Positions 1-6,506 of a DNA stretch of 8,171 nt are shown here, piece by piece. The notes beneath the pieces are model-generated. The model did not search any database. It saw only the letters and a program-made list of their open reading frames with translations, and was not told the origin of the DNA. How positions within the stretch are numbered: position 1 is the first letter of the stretch; each line of letters starts with the position of its first letter. The stretch is from Asaia bogorensis (GTDB lineage: Bacteria > Pseudomonadota > Alphaproteobacteria > Acetobacterales > Acetobacteraceae). The position numbers were made by a program, and so were the translations under genes. Where the stretch lies: the NCBI GenBank assembly GCA_945886995.1, contig CAMCZJ010000139.1:1-8171 (forward strand), given 5' to 3'.

Positions 1-28
1 CGGCGGCTTCAATGACGGTGTTGGGCAT
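1..28 (-). CDS. Start of a gene running off the left edge, coupled to the dehydratase gene
   Basis: An ATG on the minus strand (complement of 26-28) overlaps the dehydratase stop codon in a TGATG arrangement. It opens a frame of nine complete codons, MPNTVIEAA, that stays open to the window edge. A one-base overlap of this kind is typical of translationally coupled operon genes. A weak GGAT lies about 8 nt upstream, inside the dehydratase reading frame. Nine residues are too few to name a family. By analogy with other sugar-acid dehydratase operons it could be an aldolase, a second dehydratase or a dehydrogenase, but that is guesswork. A chance ATG is not excluded. Confidence 0.4.
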
Positions 29-1755
29 CAGTAGATATCCGGCTCCGGCGTGGGTTGCTGGCCTTCCAGGAAAGCGAGATCGCATCCCTCATCGGCCTGG
101 GTCACATTATCCAAATATAGCGATGTCCAGCCCCGCGCATAGCGGCGCGCGGGCGGCGTCCAGGCAGCGCGGCGGCGTTCCATTTCCGCCACATCCACCA
201 GCAAATCCAGTTTGCGATTGGCGACATCAAGCCGGATCAAGTCACCATTCTGCACGAAGGCGAGCGGCCCGCCCACATGGCTTTCCGGCGCCACATGCAG
301 AACGCAAGTGCCATAGGATGTGCCGGACATGCGCGCATCGGAAATGCGCACCATATCGCGCACGCCTTGCTGCAACATCTTCTTGGGTAGTGGCAGCATG
401 CCCCATTCCGGCATGCCTGGCCCGCCTTGTGGTCCGGCCTGCTTCAGCACCAACACCGAATCAGGTGTCACTGGCAGATCGGGATCATCCAGGCGCTTTT
501 TCAGATCAGCATAGTCTTCAAACACCACCGCCGGGCCCGTGTGGTTCAGCAAGCGAGGTTCGGCGGCTGAGGTTTTGATCACCGCGCCCCGTGGCGCGAG
601 TGAGCCCTTCAGTACTGCAAGCCCGCCTTCTGTTTGCAAGGGGCGGTCTAGTGGCAGGATCACTTCCTCATCAAAAATCTCGGCGCCAGCGATATTCTCG
701 CCAAGCGTATGCCCCGTGACCGTGCGCGCGGAAAGGTCAAGGTAATCGCGGATGCGATGGAACAGTGCCTGCGCGCCGCCGGCATAGAAGAAATCCTCCA
801 TCAGCTTTTCGCCGGCATTGGGGCGGAGGTTTGCAACCAGCGGCACGCGACGCGACAGCGCATCAAAGCGTTCCAAATCAAGCGGCACGCCAGCGCGGCG
901 CGCCATGGCGATAAGATGCGGGATGGCATTGGTGGAACCGCCAAAGGCCATGGTGGCGGTCACAGCATTGTCTATGCTGGCTTGGGTGATGATTGATTTC
1001 GGCGTCAAATCTTCCCAGACCATGTCCACAATGCGTTTTCCGGTTTCGGTCGCCATGCGCGGATGCGCGGAATCTGCCGCCGGAATGGAAGAAGCGCCCG
1101 GTAGGGTGAAGCCCATCGCTTCCACCGCCAGCATCATGGTGGCGGCTGTGCCCGCTGTCATGCAGGTGCCGAAACTGCGCGCAATGCCGCCTTCCATATC
1201 CTTCCATTGTGCTTCCGTGATATTCCCGGCCCGCAATTCGGCGTGATATTTCCAAACATCGCTGCCCGAACCCAGCGTCTTGCCGCGCCAATTGCCGCGC
1301 AGCATCGGGCCAGCCGGCACGAAAATGCAGGGCAGGCCAGCGGTGATCGCGCCCATCATCAGGCCCGGCGGCGTCTTGTCGCAGCCGCCCAGCAGCACCA
1401 GCCCATCGCAAGGCTGGCTGCGGGCCAGTTCTTCTGTCTCCATCGCCAGAAGGTTGCGATAGAGCATGGAAGACGGTTTCTGATATTGCTCCGTCACCGG
1501 ATGCGCGGGCAATTCCACGGGGAAGCCGCCAGCCTGCCAGACGCCGCGCTTCACTTCTTCGGCCCTTGTGCGGAAATGGAAATGGCAGGGGCTGAGTTCC
1601 GACCAGGTATTGATGATCCCGATCACCGGCTTGCCGCGAAAATCAGATTCCGAATAGCCGGCCTGCAGCATGCGGGACCGATGGCCGAAGGCGCGGATAT
1701 CCTCCACGCCGAACCAGCGATGGCTGCGGAGTTCTTCGGGTTTTTTGCGCGCCAT
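28..1755 (-). CDS. IlvD/Edd-family sugar-acid dehydratase, L-arabinonate dehydratase-like
   Basis: This 575-residue protein is full length for the pentonate/hexonate branch of the IlvD/Edd family. These cytosolic Fe-S enzymes remove water from C2-C3 of sugar acids to give 2-keto-3-deoxy acids. The three expected cluster cysteines are present: C57 (LSPCHFH), C125 (GGCDKTPPG) and C198 (FGTCMTAG). So are the metal ligands E89, D126 and K127, and the serine of SGTSYG (S480). These match, nearly position for position, the residues I recall for Rhizobium leguminosarum L-arabinonate dehydratase. The C-terminal RRAAWTPP and TQADEGCDLAFLEG segments are also typical of that subgroup rather than of DHAD (IlvD proper) or Edd. 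The start is the ATG at 1755, with AGGAAAG just upstream (complement of 1760-1766). The gene diverges from the TRAP operon. Substrate is unresolved: L-arabinonate, D-galactonate, D-fuconate or another acid is possible, because the subgroup is promiscuous. Confidence 0.9.
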   Translation of the reverse strand: MARKKPEELRSHRWFGVEDIRAFGHRSRMLQAGYSESDFRGKPVIGIINTWSELSPCHFHFRTRAEEVKRGVWQAGGFPVELPAHPVTEQYQKPSSMLYRNLLAMETEELARSQPCDGLVLLGGCDKTPPGLMMGAITAGLPCIFVPAGPMLRGNWRGKTLGSGSDVWKYHAELRAGNITEAQWKDMEGGIARSFGTCMTAGTAATMMLAVEAMGFTLPGASSIPAADSAHPRMATETGKRIVDMVWEDLTPKSIITQASIDNAVTATMAFGGSTNAIPHLIAMARRAGVPLDLERFDALSRRVPLVANLRPNAGEKLMEDFFYAGGAQALFHRIRDYLDLSARTVTGHTLGENIAGAEIFDEEVILPLDRPLQTEGGLAVLKGSLAPRGAVIKTSAAEPRLLNHTGPAVVFEDYADLKKRLDDPDLPVTPDSVLVLKQAGPQGGPGMPEWGMLPLPKKMLQQGVRDMVRISDARMSGTSYGTCVLHVAPESHVGGPLAFVQNGDLIRLDVANRKLDLLVDVAEMERRRAAWTPPARRYARGWTSLYLDNVTQADEGCDLAFLEGQQPTPEPDIY

Positions 1756-1784
1756 GGGGCTTTCCTATGATTCTTTCGGCGGCA

Positions 1785-1824
1785 CTTTGCCATTCAGGGA
1801 CTGGCTTGGCCATTCCCAGGCCGG
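1785..1824. repeat. Two tandem 20-bp direct repeats, candidate regulator site
   Basis: Bases 1785-1804 and 1805-1824 abut and align without gaps at 14 of 20 positions. Both begin CTT and carry GCCATTC at 1789-1795 and 1809-1815. The 20-bp period would put both copies on nearly the same face of the helix. A further CATTCA occurs at 1866-1871. The second copy also contains GGC-TTG-GCC (1803-1811) and GGCC-N7-GGCC (1808-1822) dyads. The position in the divergent promoter region is right for an operator; the function is inferred. Confidence 0.35.
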
Positions 1825-1831
1825 TTTTGGA

Positions 1832-1861
1832 TTGACGGGGGAGCGCCCATCCGGTCAGGAT
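1832..1861 (+). promoter_or_regulatory. Weak sigma70-like promoter candidate for the TRAP operon
   Basis: TTGACG at 1832-1837 matches five of six bases of the -35 consensus. An 18-bp spacer leads to CAGGAT at 1856-1861, which keeps only three of six -10 bases. A start near 1868 would give a leader of about 50 nt containing the hairpin and the ribosome binding site. The -10 element is poor, so this is only a candidate. Confidence 0.25.
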
Positions 1862-1883
1862 CAGTCATTCAAACCGAAGAACA

Positions 1884-1900
1884 GGGCGGCAGGACCGCCC
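1884..1900 (+). other. Leader hairpin just upstream of the dctP ribosome binding site
   Basis: GGGCGG at 1884-1889 and CCGCCC at 1895-1900 form a perfect 6-bp GC stem with a 5-nt loop (CAGGA). It ends four bases before the Shine-Dalgarno sequence at 1905. No T-tract follows, so it is not an intrinsic terminator. It may stabilise the 5' end of the transcript or tune translation of the abundant binding protein; that role is inferred. Confidence 0.4.
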
Positions 1901-1904
1901 GGCT

Positions 1905-1910
1905 GGAGGA
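1905..1910 (+). promoter_or_regulatory. Strong ribosome binding site of the TRAP binding protein
   Basis: GGAGGA lies 6 nt before the ATG at 1917. It is the strongest Shine-Dalgarno match among the five tightly packed genes of this operon, which fits the need for excess periplasmic binding protein. It supports the 1917 start, which also gives a well-formed signal peptide. Confidence 0.8.
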
Positions 1911-1916
1911 AACATC

Positions 1917-2918
1917 ATGTCCTTGCTCTCAAAACCCCGCCGCCGCGGCTTGCTTGGTGCCGTGGCCGCTGCTGCGCTTTCATTGATGGCCTTCGCCCCT
2001 GGCCAGGCATCGGCGCAGGAATGGCGCGGCTGGAATATCCATGCGGCGGATTACCCGAATGGCCGCGGTATGGACCGTTTTGCGGAGCTGGTGGGCCAGC
2101 GCACCAATAACCGCATCCGTATGCGCACCTTCCATTCCGCGCAGCTCGGCCAGCAGGATGAAGCCATTCAGCAAATGCGCCTTGGCACGATTGATTTCGC
2201 CAATTTCAACCTTTCGCCGCTGAATAATCTGGCGCCTTCCACCGCGATCCTGACGTTGCCCTTCCTGTTCCGTGATGTCGGCCATAGCCATCGCGTGGTG
2301 GATGGCGCGATTGGGGAAGATATCGCGCGCGATCTTGAAGCTATCGGCCTCATCACCCTTGCCTGGTATGATGCTGGTGCGCGAAGCCTGTATACAACCC
2401 GCCCGGTGCGTACGCCCGCCGATGTGCGTGGCATGAAAATCCGTGTGCAGACCTCCGATCTTTGGATTGACATCATGCGCGCCATGGGCGCCAACCCAAC
2501 GCCGCTGCCCTTTGGCGAGGTCTTCACCAGCCTGCAATCCGGCGTGATTGATGGCGCTGAGAATAACTGGCCGTCCTACGAAAGCACGCGGCATTTCGAA
2601 GTGGCGAAATTCTACACCACGACGGAACATTCGAATGTGCCGGAAATCCTGGCCATCAGCCGGCAACGCTGGCAGCGTTTGACTGAGGCGGAGCGCGCCA
2701 TCCTGCGTGATGCGGCGCGTGAGAGCGCGGTATTCCAACGCCAGCTTTGGGCGGAGCGTGAAAAATCATCACGCGATCGCGTGGTGGCTGGAGGTGCTAC
2801 GGTGATCGAAGTGGCTGATCGTGGTCCCTGGCAGGTGTTGATGGAGCCGGTTTATGCCAAATACGCGTCAACGCCGCGCATGGCGGATTTGCTGAAGCGC
2901 ATTCGTGAAACCCGGTGA
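1917..2918 (+). CDS. dctP: TRAP transporter solute-binding protein, DctP family
   Basis: This 333-residue periplasmic protein captures a carboxylated solute and delivers it to the DctQM membrane complex. Residues 1-33 form a signal peptide: the RRRGLL segment (8-13) loosely resembles a Tat motif, a hydrophobic core follows, and ASA ends at residue 33 as the likely cleavage site. The mature part has the DctP fold landmarks. GMKIRVQ places the family's conserved arginine at R176, which typically salt-bridges the substrate carboxylate. GARSLYT lies at 154-160. LPFGEVFTSLQSGVIDGAENN covers 197-217 with the E215-N216-N217 pocket signature. Length is normal. The gene opens the operon and its stop overlaps the next start by 4 nt. 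The neighbouring uronate dehydrogenase suggests a hexuronate ligand such as galacturonate or glucuronate. The sequence alone does not prove the ligand. Confidence 0.93.
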   Translation: MSLLSKPRRRGLLGAVAAAALSLMAFAPGQASAQEWRGWNIHAADYPNGRGMDRFAELVGQRTNNRIRMRTFHSAQLGQQDEAIQQMRLGTIDFANFNLSPLNNLAPSTAILTLPFLFRDVGHSHRVVDGAIGEDIARDLEAIGLITLAWYDAGARSLYTTRPVRTPADVRGMKIRVQTSDLWIDIMRAMGANPTPLPFGEVFTSLQSGVIDGAENNWPSYESTRHFEVAKFYTTTEHSNVPEILAISRQRWQRLTEAERAILRDAARESAVFQRQLWAEREKSSRDRVVAGGATVIEVADRGPWQVLMEPVYAKYASTPRMADLLKRIRETR

Positions 2919-3475
2919 CAGGCGCCGATGACGCTGGGCGCAGGGCATTGCCTGCGCCGCTGCGGGCCTTTTCGCGCGCGCTTGATTTGCTGGCGGGGCT
3001 GACCATTGGCCTGGCTGGCATAGCGCTGGTTGTGTTGATTGCGATGATGGGTTGGCTGGTCTTTGGCCGTTACGTGCTGAATGACACACCAACCTGGATC
3101 GAACGCGGCGCGACTTTGGCAATTTTGGCGATTTCCATGCCGGTGGCGGCGGTGGGTATCCGGGAGCGTTTTCATCTTTCTGTCCTTGGGCTGCGAGAAT
3201 CGCTTCCGCCCAACACGCAACGCTGGATTGCCCTTGGCTGTGATGCGATTGTCGGTCTGTTTGGGCTGGGTATGGCGATCTGGTCTTGGGAATTGGTGGA
3301 AATGGTTGCGAATTTCCGTATTCCCTTGCTCGGCATCAGCCAGGGCTGGACCTATGTGCCCCTGGTGGTGGGCGGCGTTTTGATCGCCTTATTCGCGGTG
3401 GAACAGGTGCTGCGCGATATCTTCGTGCCTGAGGCGCCGGAAAAGCGCGGCCCTGCTGCGGCCTTTCTGGAGTAG
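2915..3475 (+). CDS. dctQ: TRAP transporter small membrane subunit, DctQ family
   Basis: This 186-residue protein is the small integral subunit of a TRAP transporter, which pairs with DctM in the inner membrane. Four hydrophobic segments are visible at about 24-50, 66-83, 104-127 and 146-165, the usual DctQ topology. The loop FGRYVLNDTPTWIERGA (50-66) after the first segment is the recognisable family motif, with the conserved W-x-E. The start is taken as the GTG at 2915, whose last bases form the dctP stop (GTGA, 4-nt overlap). No clear Shine-Dalgarno precedes it, so translation probably depends on ribosomes finishing dctP. The nearby ATG at 2928 is in another frame. The C-terminal tail after about 170 is charged and cytoplasmic-looking. 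Confidence 0.9.
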   Translation: MTGADDAGRRALPAPLRAFSRALDLLAGLTIGLAGIALVVLIAMMGWLVFGRYVLNDTPTWIERGATLAILAISMPVAAVGIRERFHLSVLGLRESLPPNTQRWIALGCDAIVGLFGLGMAIWSWELVEMVANFRIPLLGISQGWTYVPLVVGGVLIALFAVEQVLRDIFVPEAPEKRGPAAAFLE

Positions 3476-3480
3476 CGGCA

Positions 3481-4779
3481 ATGGAACCCGGACTTTTTTT
3501 GATTTTTGCGGTATTCGCATTGGGCGTCATGGCTGGCGTGCCGGTGGCCTTCTGCCTTGGCATCGCCGCTGTGGTGGGCTTCATCTATGAAGGGCTAAAC
3601 CCCGCCGTTGCCTTCCAGCAAATGGCGAGTGGCATGAGCATTTTCTCCCTTCTCGCCATTCCCTTCTTTATTTTTGCTGGAGAAATCATGCTCCATGGCG
3701 GTATCGCGCGCCGCTTGATTGCGCTGGCTTCATCCTGTGTGGGTTGGATGCGCGGTGGCTTGGGGATGGTGGATGTTTCCACCTCCATGCTGTTTGGCGG
3801 GATTTCTGGATCAGCGGTGGCGGATACTTCGGCCACCGGCACCATCCTGATCCCGGCGATGAAGGCCAAGGGTTATGGCGTGGATTATGCGGTCTCGCTC
3901 ACCGTCACCAGCAGCATCGCTGGCATTCTGATTCCGCCCAGCCATAATATGATTCTCTATTCGCTCGCGGCGGGCGGTGGCATTTCCGTGAGCGCACTGT
4001 TCATCGCGGGCATTGTGCCCGGCATCACCATGTGCCTTTTTCTTGGCATCGCGGCCTATGTGATGGCGGTGCGGCGTGGCTACCCGTCCGAAGGTTGGGC
4101 CGGGTTCCGCCATTTGTTCTGGACCTTTATTGATGCGCTGCCCGGGTTGCTGACGGCGGTGATCATTCTGGGCGGCGTGCTGTCTGGCGTTTTTACCGTG
4201 ACGGAAAGTGCCGCCTTTGGCGCGATTTGGGCGCTGGTGGTGACTTTGCTGGTCTATCGCAATCTGTCCTGGCCGGATTTCCTGATTGCGGTGAAGGCAA
4301 GTGTGCGAACAACCTCGGTCGTGTTTCTGCTTGTTGGTACGGCAACGGCTTTTGCTTGGCTGCTGGCCATGTATCGCCTGCCGGAATTGCTGACGGAAGG
4401 CATGCTCGCCATCAGCGCCAATCCCATCGTGATCCTGTTGATGATCAATGTCTGCTTGCTGCTACTGGGTTGCGTGATGGATATGGCGGCGTTGATCCTG
4501 ATCACGACGCCAATCTTCCTGCCCGTGGTCACCGCCATTGGCGTTGATCCCGTACAATTCGGCATGGTCATGATGATGAATCTCGGCTTGGGGCTGACCA
4601 CACCGCCTGTCGGCGCGGTGCTGTTCGTTGGTTGCGCCATAGGCCGAATACCGATGGAACAGGTCATGCGCACCATCTGGCCGTTCTACGGCGCCATTTT
4701 GCTCGCGCTTTTGCTCACCACCTATTGGCCGGCCATGTCACTGACCCTGCCGCGCCTGCTGCTTGGTTATGGAGGCTGA
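3481..4779 (+). CDS. dctM: TRAP transporter large membrane subunit, DctM family
   Basis: This 432-residue polytopic inner-membrane protein carries the translocation pathway and couples uptake to an ion gradient, usually sodium. It is hydrophobic throughout, of full family length, with about 11-12 membrane segments. Family landmarks appear in order: GGISGSAVADTSATGT (106-121), the helix-break motif GILIPPSHNMILY (148-160), FTVTESAAFGA (238-248), GCVMDMAALILITTPIFLPV (330-349) and LGLGLTTPPVGAVLF (368-382). The two PP-containing segments are the discontinuous helices expected to bind substrate and sodium. The ATG follows the dctQ stop by 5 nt. GGAG at 3469-3472, inside the end of dctQ, gives an 8-nt spacing. 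Udh follows after 4 nt, which ties this transporter to uronate metabolism. Confidence 0.95.
   Translation: MEPGLFLIFAVFALGVMAGVPVAFCLGIAAVVGFIYEGLNPAVAFQQMASGMSIFSLLAIPFFIFAGEIMLHGGIARRLIALASSCVGWMRGGLGMVDVSTSMLFGGISGSAVADTSATGTILIPAMKAKGYGVDYAVSLTVTSSIAGILIPPSHNMILYSLAAGGGISVSALFIAGIVPGITMCLFLGIAAYVMAVRRGYPSEGWAGFRHLFWTFIDALPGLLTAVIILGGVLSGVFTVTESAAFGAIWALVVTLLVYRNLSWPDFLIAVKASVRTTSVVFLLVGTATAFAWLLAMYRLPELLTEGMLAISANPIVILLMINVCLLLLGCVMDMAALILITTPIFLPVVTAIGVDPVQFGMVMMMNLGLGLTTPPVGAVLFVGCAIGRIPMEQVMRTIWPFYGAILLALLLTTYWPAMSLTLPRLLLGYGG
4771..4775 (+). promoter_or_regulatory. Ribosome binding site that fixes the udh start
   Basis: GGAGG at 4771-4775, inside the last codons of dctM, lies 8 nt before the ATG at 4784. 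In-frame TTG (4763) and ATG (4769) codons are less likely: the first has no comparable Shine-Dalgarno and the second sits directly next to this one. They would add seven or five residues that are not needed for the Rossmann fold. Confidence 0.75.
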
Positions 4780-4783
4780 CGCC

Positions 4784-5623
4784 ATGAACGTGCCCGCAAA
4801 ACCCGTATTACTGACTGGCGCTTCCGGCGCGCTGGGGCGCCACCTCACGCAAAGCCTCGGCGCGCTTGGCTGGGCGTTGCGCCTGACCGATATCGCGCCC
4901 TTCCCGGATGTGCTGCCGCCATCCGCACGCTTCGTGCAGGCGGATTTGAATGATGGCGTGGCGCTGTTGCGTCAGGCGGAAGGCTGCGGCGCCATTTTGC
5001 ATTTCGGCGGGGTGAGTGTTGAACGCCCCTTTGAGGAAATCTTGGGTCCCAATCTGCGCGGGCTTTATCACGTGTACGAAGCCGCGCGGCGCGAAGGCGC
5101 GCGGGTGATCTTTGCCAGTTCCAATCACACCATCGGCTTTCATGAACGCCCGCGCGGCAATGATGCGAAGCTTGATGCGGATTGCGCCTTCCGCCCTGAT
5201 GGCTATTACGGAATCTCAAAAGTCTATGGCGAGATGATGGGGCGGATGTATTGGGACAAGCACGGGGTTGAGAATATCAACCTCCGTATCGGTTCTTGCC
5301 AGCCAAAGCCGCTCGATCGGCGCATGCTGTCCACCTGGTTGTCCTACCCTGATCTCACGCGCTTGATTGAATGCTGTGTGCTCGCGGAAAAAGTGGGTCA
5401 TGCGGTGATCTGGGGGCAATCCAATAACCCGACCGGCTATTGGGGAGAGGATCATCGCGAACGTATCGGTTGGGTGCCGCAAGACAATGCGGAACTATGG
5501 CGGGCGGAGCTTGAAGGTATCACTGCCGATCCGGTTTCAGAGCGCTATCAGGGCGGCGCCTATACCGCCATTGAGTATTCCCGCTACGCGCCCTCACCGC
5601 GGGATCACTTCGCGCCGGAATGA
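4784..5623 (+). CDS. udh: Uronate dehydrogenase (NAD-dependent, extended SDR family)
   Basis: Started at ATG 4784, this gives 279 residues. Uronate dehydrogenase (EC 1.1.1.203) oxidises C1 of D-galacturonate or D-glucuronate to the aldarolactone with NAD+, the first step of the oxidative uronate pathway. The Rossmann motif TGASGALG lies at 11-18. D36 at the end of the second strand favours NAD over NADP. FASSNHTIGF (110-119), the catalytic pair Y142/K146 (YGISK), RIGSCQP (168-174) and RRMLSTW (179-185) closely follow Agrobacterium Udh as I recall it. Its Y136, K140 and carboxylate-binding R174 correspond here to Y142, K146 and R180. GGVSVERPFEEIL (75-87) is also characteristic. The protein is slightly longer than Agrobacterium Udh (about 265), with a short N-terminal extension and a longer loop near 121-135. 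It sits 4 nt after dctM and overlaps the next gene by 4 nt. Confidence 0.88.
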   Translation: MNVPAKPVLLTGASGALGRHLTQSLGALGWALRLTDIAPFPDVLPPSARFVQADLNDGVALLRQAEGCGAILHFGGVSVERPFEEILGPNLRGLYHVYEAARREGARVIFASSNHTIGFHERPRGNDAKLDADCAFRPDGYYGISKVYGEMMGRMYWDKHGVENINLRIGSCQPKPLDRRMLSTWLSYPDLTRLIECCVLAEKVGHAVIWGQSNNPTGYWGEDHRERIGWVPQDNAELWRAELEGITADPVSERYQGGAYTAIEYSRYAPSPRDHFAPE

Positions 5624-6441
5624 AGCTGCATCATGGTGATTGGCAGGCGCTGATCTGCCCAGAACAGGGCGCAGCGTTCACCGCTTTGCAGTGGCGTGGG
5701 CGAGATGTTCTTGTGCCAACGCCAGAAGGCGCGCGCCATCCTGGCGCCTATGGTGCATTCTGGATGCTGCCCTGGGCCAATCGGTTAGATGGCGGGCGCA
5801 TTGCGGGCCACGCCATGCCAATCAATCGCGTGGCGGAAGCCACTGCCATCCATGGCTTGGCGCGTGATCTGCCATGGGAAGTGATAAGCGCCGCGCCAGA
5901 TGACGCGGTTCTGCAACAACGACTGACCTTCGCGCCATTCGATTACACGGCGCGGCTTGAAGTTTCGCTCGATGGCAACGGCCTGCTCATCGAAATGACC
6001 TTGCGCCATGAAGGCGCAGCACCCGTGCCTTATGGCATGGGCTGGCACCCCTGGTTCACCCGCAGCGCCGCCTCATCACTGCATCTGAAATCCACGCAAC
6101 GTGCCAGCCATGATGCGCGCGGGCTGCCGCAAAGCTTCACACCCTGCGCCGGCATCGCGGCTGATGAGGCTGGGCTGATCGGGCTTGATAACTTCTTCAC
6201 CGGCTGGGATGGCGTTGCGCGCCTCATCACACCCGCCGGCATCATCAGGCTCACCGCCACGGGCGATTTCGCCGCGGGTGTTCAGGTCTATGCGCCACCC
6301 ACGCAGCCCGTGATCTGTGTGGAACCCGTCAGCCACATGCCCGATGCGCCCAATCGCCCGGCGCTGGCTACCGCCGCGCCCATGCGGGTTTTGGCGCATG
6401 GCCAATCCCTGCACGGCACCATTCGCCTATCCGCCGCCTGA
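5620..6441 (+). CDS. Galactose mutarotase-like protein (aldose 1-epimerase family)
   Basis: This 273-residue cytosolic beta-sandwich protein belongs to the family that interconverts alpha and beta anomers of aldoses. The substrate-binding LPWANRLDGGRI (50-61) is visible, as are the first conserved histidine in IHGLARDLPW (H78), the catalytic-acid histidine in GWHPWF (H143) and the catalytic glutamate in CVEPVSHMPDAPN (E235). D190 in GLDNFFTGW is also in its expected place. The length is on the short side but complete for the bacterial YeaD/GalM-related branch. The ATG overlaps the udh stop (ATGA), so the two are almost certainly co-translated. That pairing suggests a uronate mutarotase supplying the anomer that Udh uses, which is inference. 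Activity on ordinary hexoses or a non-catalytic sugar-binding role is possible. Confidence 0.85.
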   Translation: MKLHHGDWQALICPEQGAAFTALQWRGRDVLVPTPEGARHPGAYGAFWMLPWANRLDGGRIAGHAMPINRVAEATAIHGLARDLPWEVISAAPDDAVLQQRLTFAPFDYTARLEVSLDGNGLLIEMTLRHEGAAPVPYGMGWHPWFTRSAASSLHLKSTQRASHDARGLPQSFTPCAGIAADEAGLIGLDNFFTGWDGVARLITPAGIIRLTATGDFAAGVQVYAPPTQPVICVEPVSHMPDAPNRPALATAAPMRVLAHGQSLHGTIRLSAA

Positions 6442-6506
6442 TCTGGCCCTGTTGCACGCATCATGGCAGAAGGGTGCTGCAGTGCAGCGTAACCGGATAT
6501 TGACCC
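6442..6506 (+). other. 65-bp gap with an odd palindrome
   Basis: This is the first real gap in the plus-strand gene run. It contains the perfect 13-bp dyad GCTGCA-G-TGCAGC at 6476-6488. As RNA this forms a 5-bp stem with a 3-nt loop, extended by two G-U wobbles. No T-run follows, so it is not an intrinsic terminator. No convincing promoter is seen (TTGCAC at 6452-6457 lacks a suitable -10). It may mark an operon boundary or an RNA processing site. Confidence 0.35.

Larger units (their letters stand above)
1756..1916. promoter_or_regulatory. Divergent intergenic region between dehydratase and TRAP operon
   Basis: This 161-bp gap separates the two divergent start codons and must hold the promoters or shared control sites for both transcripts. 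It contains tandem 20-bp direct repeats (1785-1824), a weak sigma70-like promoter candidate (1832-1861), a 6-bp-stem hairpin (1884-1900) and the dctP ribosome binding site (1905-1910). No convincing promoter could be read for the minus-strand dehydratase. No regulator gene lies in the window, so any factor acting here is encoded elsewhere. Confidence 0.75.

Noticed and set aside
12..578. 188-codon plus-strand open frame opposite the dehydratase
   Set aside because: It is a proline/arginine/histidine-rich shadow of the well-supported dehydratase, with no domain signature.
1670..2110. Plus-strand open frame crossing the divergent intergenic region
   Set aside because: It overlaps the starts of both the dehydratase and dctP and would erase the control region. 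No Shine-Dalgarno or family similarity was seen.
2770..2783. Perfect 14-bp palindrome CACGCGATCGCGTG inside dctP
   Set aside because: It is explained by codons for residues of SSRDRVV in a GC-rich gene. The position is deep in the coding region and nothing suggests a regulatory or integration site.
4763..4783. Upstream TTG/ATG starts for udh overlapping dctM
   Set aside because: The GGAGG at 4771-4775 is correctly spaced only for ATG 4784, and the extra residues add nothing recognisable.
6463..6492. Nine-codon frame MAEGCCSAA with adjacent cysteines before DUF2889, resembling a leader peptide
   Set aside because: There is no Shine-Dalgarno upstream, the frame is short enough to occur by chance, and no attenuator-like alternative hairpins are visible.
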